Part shown: positions 10,444 through 14,235 of the stretch, piece by piece | How the letters are laid out: each line of letters starts with the position of its first letter | Position numbering within the stretch: the first letter of the stretch is position 1 | DNA from: Burkholderiales bacterium | GTDB taxonomy: Bacteria; Pseudomonadota; Gammaproteobacteria; Burkholderiales; Burkholderiaceae | Direction: 5' to 3' | Assembly: GCA_947447845.1 (NCBI GenBank) | Contig: CANFNO010000021.1 | Coordinates: 1-14,235, forward strand | DNA: 14,235 bases | The notes under the pieces: generated by a model | Databases searched by the model: none | Told to the model about the DNA's origin: nothing | The model's input: the letters and a program-made list of their open reading frames with translations, nothing else | Program-made: the position numbers and the translations under genes

Positions 10444-11624
10444 ATTGGCTGTGCAGTGGCTAACGGAAAGTCCGCAAGCCAGGCCAGCACCTCATTGATC
10501 GGCATGGCCTTGGCAAACAGATAACCCTGCACTACATCGCAGCCCAGCAACTTGGCCACGGCAAAGTCGTCATCCGTCTCCACCCCTTCGGCGACAGACA
10601 CCACGCCCAACTTGCGCGCCAGCAGTACGCTGGATTCGAACATGGCATACGACCGCGAATCGTTGGCCGAATCGTGCACAAAGGCTTTGTCAATTTTGAG
10701 TTCTGTGAAGGGCAGGCGGTGCAACTGCGCCATCGATGAATAGCCGGTGCCAAAGTCGTCAATGGAAAGGCCGAAGCCTTTGAGCCGCAGGCGCGCCAGA
10801 ATTTCCTGGGCTAACGGATGGCCTTGCGTCACGCCACTTTCGGTAATTTCCACAATGACATCCGAAGTTTTGACGTCGGCTGCCAGTACCAGCGCCTCAA
10901 GTTGCTCGGGTAGTGTGGGGTCGTGCAGACTTCTGGCAGAGAAGTTGACCGACATTCGAATGGCAATGCCATGCGCATTCAAGGTGCGCATGGCAGCCAA
11001 TGCCGTGTTGAACACCACATGCATAACGTCATCAATCAGCCCGCATTCTTCGGCCAGCGTAATGAAGGCCAGTGGCGAGACAAAGCCGCGCTGGACATGA
11101 TGCCATCGCGCCAGCACCTCCATGCCCACCGGTATGCCACTTGCAACGTGAATTTGCGGCTGGAACCAGGCTTCAATGTGGCCCTGTTCCAATGCCACGT
11201 GCAGGTCTTTGGCACCAATCGGCGGCCCAAAGGGTGAAGTGACCTGTCGGGCATCCCTGGCGTGGATAAGCAGGTTCTCGATGGCTTCGGTATCAAAAGG
11301 CTTTTGCAGTATGCCCAGCATGCGCAAACCCAGTGACTCGCCCATTTCCTCACAGGCTTTAAGGATGCGCCAGTCGGAACCGCTGAGCAAAATGATTCCG
11401 CCGCCAAAGTGGCGGCTGCCCAGATGGCGCAGTAGCTGCACGCCGTCCATGCCCGGCATTTGCAGATCGCAAAAGAGCACGGAAGGCGTCAAGCCATTGT
11501 CCAGATACTCTAAGGTTTGCGCTCCCGTGCCCGTGGATATGACGTTCTGGTAACCCAATTCATCAAGCGACAGTTCCATCAGCGTGGTCACCAGACTGTC
11601 GTCATCCACGACCAGCATCGTCAT
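10440..11624 (-). CDS. REC-EAL response regulator, predicted c-di-GMP phosphodiesterase
   Basis: The first gene of the operon, 394 residues. The receiver domain (about 1-120) has DDD at 7-9, acceptor D53 in FCDLQMPG and K108 in LQKPF. The EAL domain (about 135-385) keeps the residues for metal binding and hydrolysis: EVLAR (E169, an EVL variant of EAL), N227 in SVNFSA, E259 in EITES, the D289-D290 pair in [11 protein letters not shown]310 in KID, E346 in AEGVET and Q366 in QGYLF. It should hydrolyse c-di-GMP to pGpG under control of phosphorylation, lowering c-di-GMP and so usually favouring motility over biofilm. ATG 11622-11624 was preferred over the upstream in-frame TTG at 11642 because AAAGGG sits nine bases before the ATG and the receiver then begins as usual (MTMLVVDDD). 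Likely phosphodonors are the Hpt domains of the two operon kinases. Confidence 0.93.
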   Translation of the reverse strand: MTMLVVDDDSLVTTLMELSLDELGYQNVISTGTGAQTLEYLDNGLTPSVLFCDLQMPGMDGVQLLRHLGSRHFGGGIILLSGSDWRILKACEEMGESLGLRMLGILQKPFDTEAIENLLIHARDARQVTSPFGPPIGAKDLHVALEQGHIEAWFQPQIHVASGIPVGMEVLARWHHVQRGFVSPLAFITLAEECGLIDDVMHVVFNTALAAMRTLNAHGIAIRMSVNFSARSLHDPTLPEQLEALVLAADVKTSDVIVEITESGVTQGHPLAQEILARLRLKGFGLSIDDFGTGYSSMAQLHRLPFTELKIDKAFVHDSANDSRSYAMFESSVLLARKLGVVSVAEGVETDDDFAVAKLLGCDVVQGYLFAKAMPINEVLAWLADFPLATAQPI

Positions 11625-11633
11625 TTTCAAACA

Positions 11634-11639
11634 CCCTTT
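11634..11639 (-). promoter_or_regulatory. Ribosome-binding site deciding the REC-EAL start
   Basis: AAAGGG on the minus strand, nine bases before ATG 11622-11624. It favours this ATG over the in-frame TTG six codons upstream. Confidence 0.6.
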
Positions 11640-11724
11640 CAATTAATTTTTTGCAGCGACATGGGAAACCACCGATGGTGCTGTCGCCGCAACTCAATCA
11701 TCGGCGGGGGGGCTCGGTCAAAGT

Positions 11725-11751
11725 ATGCATAGCCGGATTATTTCTATGCAT
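11725..11751. promoter_or_regulatory. Candidate operator: inverted pair of CTATGCAT
   Basis: CTATGCAT occurs on the minus strand at 11725-11732 and on the plus strand at 11744-11751, with the cores (TATGCAT at 11724 and 11745) 21 bases apart, about two helical turns. It lies in the middle of the divergent region. A binding site for the neighbouring REC-AraC regulator is possible, but the core ATGCAT is itself palindromic and short, so chance is not excluded. Confidence 0.35.
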
Positions 11752-11767
11752 TTAGCGACTATTTGAA

Positions 11768-11784
11768 GTGCAGTTGGCCTGCAC
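11768..11784. promoter_or_regulatory. Candidate operator: perfect 6-bp inverted repeat
   Basis: GTGCAG, five bases, CTGCAC forms a perfect inverted repeat about 105 bases before the REC-AraC start. It could be a regulator site; as a hairpin it is too short and lacks a T-run, so it is not a terminator. Confidence 0.35.
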
Positions 11785-11887
11785 GCACGGACTGCTACAC
11801 ATAATGAATGGATGAAAGGTCGCTAGGCCTGACTGCGGCCAAACATGCTTCATAGCCGTTAACTTTTTTCGCCTCCATAAATCAACT

Positions 11888-12682
11888 ATGCCGCGTGCTG
11901 AAATCCTGATCATTGATGACCTGATGGAATCCGTGGCATTGCTGCTGCGCTTTTTCAAAAGCGAACCGATTGACGCCATGGTGGCTCTCAACGGGGTTGA
12001 TGGGCTGCGTAAGGCGCGCGAGGGACAACCCGATGCCATCCTGCTCGATGTAGCCATGCCCGGAATGGATGGCTACAGTGTGTGCCGCGAACTCAAGGCG
12101 GACAATCGCACGGCCCATATCCCGGTTATTTTTCTGTCGGCCAACACCAGCTTGCAGCACAAGCTCGACGGCTTTGCCGCAGGCGGCGTGGACTACATCG
12201 GAAAGCCCTTTAGTTCGGAAGAAGTTATGGCTCGGGTGTATGTGCACCTGCGATCCGGCAACCGGCCCCGGCAAGTCATGCCGGGTAGCGGCGCGGGTCT
12301 GCAGCGCCTGGTGGCACGTGAGCAGGATGGGGAAAACAGCATCGTCACCACGGCTCTGGTGTTTCTGCAGGAGGCAGGGCAGGAGTGGCTGGCGCTTGAG
12401 CCATTGGCACGCAAGGTGGGTGTGAACGAACGGCGTTTGACGGAGTTGTTTCGCAAGCACCTGGGAATGACGGTTGCCGAGTACCAAATCACACAAAGGC
12501 TTGAAGTAGCGCGCGCAAAGTTGTGCAACAGCGCCCAACAAATCCAGGTGATTGCAGAGGAGGCGGGCTACCAGAATGCGAGCGACTTTTCACGCGCCTT
12601 TCGTGCGCGCTATGGCCTGGGGCCGCGTGATTACCGGCAGGCCAGTACGGGTGCTGCGGCGACGCTTCTAAAAATGGAATGA
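11888..12682 (+). CDS. Response regulator with AraC-type DNA-binding domain
   Basis: 264 residues. The receiver domain (about 1-120) has the acidic pair D10-D11, acceptor D54 in LLDVAMPGMDG, the switch Ser in FLSA and K106 in GKPF. The C-terminal AraC/XylS-type domain (about 150-255) shows two helix-turn-helix units: LEPLARKVGVNERRLTELF and VIAEEAGYQNASDFSRAF, followed by GLGPRDYR, the family signature. It should be a cytosolic transcription factor switched on by phosphorylation. It is divergent from the kinase operon, so control of that operon and of itself is a natural guess. ATG 11888 gives a receiver of normal length; no good ribosome-binding site precedes it. It overlaps the next gene by four bases (ATGA), so the two are coupled. 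The phosphodonor is not encoded in its own operon; the divergent hybrid kinases are the nearest candidates. Confidence 0.93.
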   Translation: MPRAEILIIDDLMESVALLLRFFKSEPIDAMVALNGVDGLRKAREGQPDAILLDVAMPGMDGYSVCRELKADNRTAHIPVIFLSANTSLQHKLDGFAAGGVDYIGKPFSSEEVMARVYVHLRSGNRPRQVMPGSGAGLQRLVAREQDGENSIVTTALVFLQEAGQEWLALEPLARKVGVNERRLTELFRKHLGMTVAEYQITQRLEVARAKLCNSAQQIQVIAEEAGYQNASDFSRAFRARYGLGPRDYRQASTGAAATLLKME

Positions 12683-14103
12683 GCGTGCACAAGGAACAAT
12701 CTTTCTTGAACCTATTGCGCGAAGGTGGTAACACCGGCATGTGGTCGTACAGCCCGGTCACGCAGCAGCTGGATGCCGATGCCAACACCTGCAAACTGAT
12801 GCAATGCACAGACCCGTCACCCACTTGCCTGGCGCAGATGTTGGCCTGTGTTCATCCGGATGACCGGGCGCTACTGGAGCAGGACTTGCACGCTGCGGTG
12901 TCAAGTAAGGGGGCATGTACCCGTACGTTCCGAGTGCAGGCGGAGGGCACAACCACACAGTTGACCCTGCGTGCGCGCTGGTGTGCCTTGCCTGACTCCG
13001 GTGGTGGTGCACTGTTGGGCGTGGTCGAGCGCAGTCTGCTTCCTTCGCTGCAGGCGCAAGCGATCGAGCAGCGTTTTGAGCAATGGCGCAACGCTTTGGT
13101 TGGCTCTCCGGTGGTCATCTATGAACAGGACGCGCAGTTGCTTTATGAGTGGGTACTGGCACCGCGAGTCGGCTTGGACATGAACGCTATCACCGGCCAT
13201 TTGGCAAGCGACTTTCTTGAACCCGAATGTGCCGCAGAGATTGATCGCATCAAACGGCGCGTGATGGACAGCGGTAGCCCTGAGCGCCGACGGGTACACA
13301 TCCGGTCCAAGTCAGGCGAGGGAGGGGACTTTGATGTGTATCTGGCACCGCGCCGTGGGTCAGACGGCCAGGTAAACGGCTTGATGAGCGTGGCCATCGA
13401 CGTCGCGAAGCCCAACTTGCGTGAGCAGCAACTGCTTACGGTTTTTGAAAGCGCGCCCGTTCCCATTTCACTCTCACGCTTGTCGGATGGTGTTTTCATT
13501 CAAGTCAACACGCAGTTTCTGGAGTTGTTTGGCTACAGCCTGAAGGAGGTTCTTGGCTCTGGCGCACTTGGGCTAAACCTGTGGCATCAGGCTGAAGACC
13601 GGAACAGAATGCTGGCAGAACTGAAGGCCAATGGGCAGGTGCGCAATCTGGTGACTGGCTACCGCCACAAATCTGGACGCATTGGGCGCGTGCAAATGTC
13701 TGTGGAATTGGTGGAGGTAGGGGGTGAGATGCTGCTGTTGGCGGTGTTGACCGACATTAGTGCGTTAGAGGAAGCACGGCGCTCCCTGGCTCAGAGTGAA
13801 GCGCGCTACAAGGTGCTTTCAGAGGCCAGTTTTGAGGGGGTAGGTTTGGCCCGCGACGGCATCGTAGTGGACGCGAATGAACAGATCGCGCGCATGCTGG
13901 GCGTGCCCCGTGAGCAGTTGATCGGCAAGCCCGTCACGCATAACATGCGACGCGCTGACGTTCCCCGGGCGCTGCAGGCATTCCACACAGGCGGTGATTC
14001 GAATAATGAGTACGAATACTTGCGCCCGGATGGCAGCAAGGTGATATTGGAAGTCAACAGCAAAGACCTGGTTCAGGATGGTGAAGTTCGTTTAGGTTTG
14101 TAG
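12679..14103 (+). CDS. Protein with four PAS domains, truncated in the last one
   Basis: 474 residues, soluble, built of four PAS-type domains: about 10-115 (PAS3-like, with VHPDDRALLEQDL), 130-243 (SPVVIYEQDAQLLYEWV, of the kind often found before HWE-type kinases, ending GLMSVAIDV), 248-362 (FESAPVPISLSRLSDGVFIQ, ending LLAVLTDISALEEA) and 375-474 (LSEASFEGVGLARDGIVVDA). The final PAS stops at EVRLGL, within the last strand, where relatives continue with a 'rDiTerk'-type end and normally lead to a kinase or GGDEF domain. No such continuation is found in any frame after the TAG. The protein therefore looks truncated. The start ATG overlaps the TGA of the REC-AraC gene. If expressed it would be another sensor without output, perhaps once the cognate kinase of that regulator. 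Confidence 0.85.
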   Translation: MSVHKEQSFLNLLREGGNTGMWSYSPVTQQLDADANTCKLMQCTDPSPTCLAQMLACVHPDDRALLEQDLHAAVSSKGACTRTFRVQAEGTTTQLTLRARWCALPDSGGGALLGVVERSLLPSLQAQAIEQRFEQWRNALVGSPVVIYEQDAQLLYEWVLAPRVGLDMNAITGHLASDFLEPECAAEIDRIKRRVMDSGSPERRRVHIRSKSGEGGDFDVYLAPRRGSDGQVNGLMSVAIDVAKPNLREQQLLTVFESAPVPISLSRLSDGVFIQVNTQFLELFGYSLKEVLGSGALGLNLWHQAEDRNRMLAELKANGQVRNLVTGYRHKSGRIGRVQMSVELVEVGGEMLLLAVLTDISALEEARRSLAQSEARYKVLSEASFEGVGLARDGIVVDANEQIARMLGVPREQLIGKPVTHNMRRADVPRALQAFHTGGDSNNEYEYLRPDGSKVILEVNSKDLVQDGEVRLGL

Positions 14104-14235
14104 GATGCCCGGCCGCAGCGGCGTGCCAACCCAATTCCGATGTTTCACAAGGTTGGGCGTCGTATAAACCTCGAGGGAGGAAACCGCGGGGACCGAGACG
14201 GGCCGAGTTCAGATGGTGCGGCTATGGGGATTTGA
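14104..14235. other. Right-edge sequence after the truncated PAS gene, no recognised gene
   Basis: I cannot assign these 132 bases. The PAS domain does not continue here in any forward frame. One plus frame stays open to the window end, but its product (ending RWCGYGDL) is not recognisable. A six-base inverted repeat (CCAACC at 14126, GGTTGG at 14151) with a 19-base loop is present. The stretch may belong to an inserted element or lie past a deletion junction; the window is too short to decide. Confidence 0.4.

Larger units (their letters stand above)
11625..11887. promoter_or_regulatory. Divergent control region between REC-EAL operon and REC-AraC operon
   Basis: This 263-base stretch has no gene and is the only sizeable non-coding region in the window. 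It must carry the promoters for both directions. It is more AT-rich than the flanking genes and holds two inverted-repeat elements (listed separately). No convincing sigma-70 promoter with both boxes at good spacing was found: TTGACC on the minus strand (about 11714-11719) has no good -10 box at 16-18 bases, and CATAAT on the plus strand (about 11800) lacks a good -35. Activation by the AraC-type regulator could explain weak boxes. Confidence 0.65.

Noticed and set aside
11702..11720. Sigma-70 promoter based on TTGACC on the minus strand
   Set aside because: No acceptable -10 box lies 16-18 bases downstream.
14104..14235. Group II intron or insertion-sequence end
   Set aside because: GTGCG near 14216 and the inverted repeat hint at it, but no domain V, maturase, transposase or terminal repeat can be shown in so short a stretch.

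Overview
The window looks like the chromosome of a high-GC betaproteobacterium, most likely Burkholderiales/Comamonadaceae. This is inferred from GC-rich codon use, tightly packed coding, and protein families common in that group; no rRNA or other marker gene is present to prove it.

Layout: (1) 2-607 (+) is the 3' part of a medium-chain quinone oxidoreductase/zinc-type alcohol dehydrogenase gene entering from the left. (2) 566-11624 (-) is a compact run of seven signalling genes, read from right to left: a REC-EAL response regulator; a MASE3-PAS hybrid histidine kinase with REC and Hpt domains; a polytopic membrane protein with PAS domains; a dCache-TM-PAS membrane sensor; a small photoactive yellow protein (PYP) homologue with its chromophore-site residues intact; a two-PAS soluble protein; and a second MASE3-PAS hybrid kinase, paralogous to the first, interrupted by one in-frame TGA. 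Genes overlap by 4-11 bases or are separated by 4-39 bases, so this is almost certainly one operon. (3) 11625-11887 is the divergent control region, with two small inverted-repeat candidates for operators. (4) 11888-14103 (+) is a two-gene unit: a REC-AraC transcriptional regulator and a four-PAS protein that stops inside its last PAS domain. (5) 14104-14235 holds no recognisable gene and may lie past a rearrangement junction.

Proposed working (inference): PYP senses blue light, the dCache protein senses a periplasmic ligand, and the other PAS and membrane modules sense cytosolic or membrane state. Five of the sensor proteins have no kinase, cyclase or other output domain, so they would have to act in trans, most simply by docking on the hybrid kinases. 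The kinases would pass phosphate through REC and Hpt to two outputs: a c-di-GMP phosphodiesterase (REC-EAL) and a DNA-binding regulator (REC-AraC). No GGDEF cyclase and no PYP chromophore-synthesis genes are seen in the window.

The most notable points are the PYP inside a c-di-GMP phosphorelay operon, the array of output-less sensors, the nonsense codon splitting the second kinase, and the truncated four-PAS protein at the right edge.
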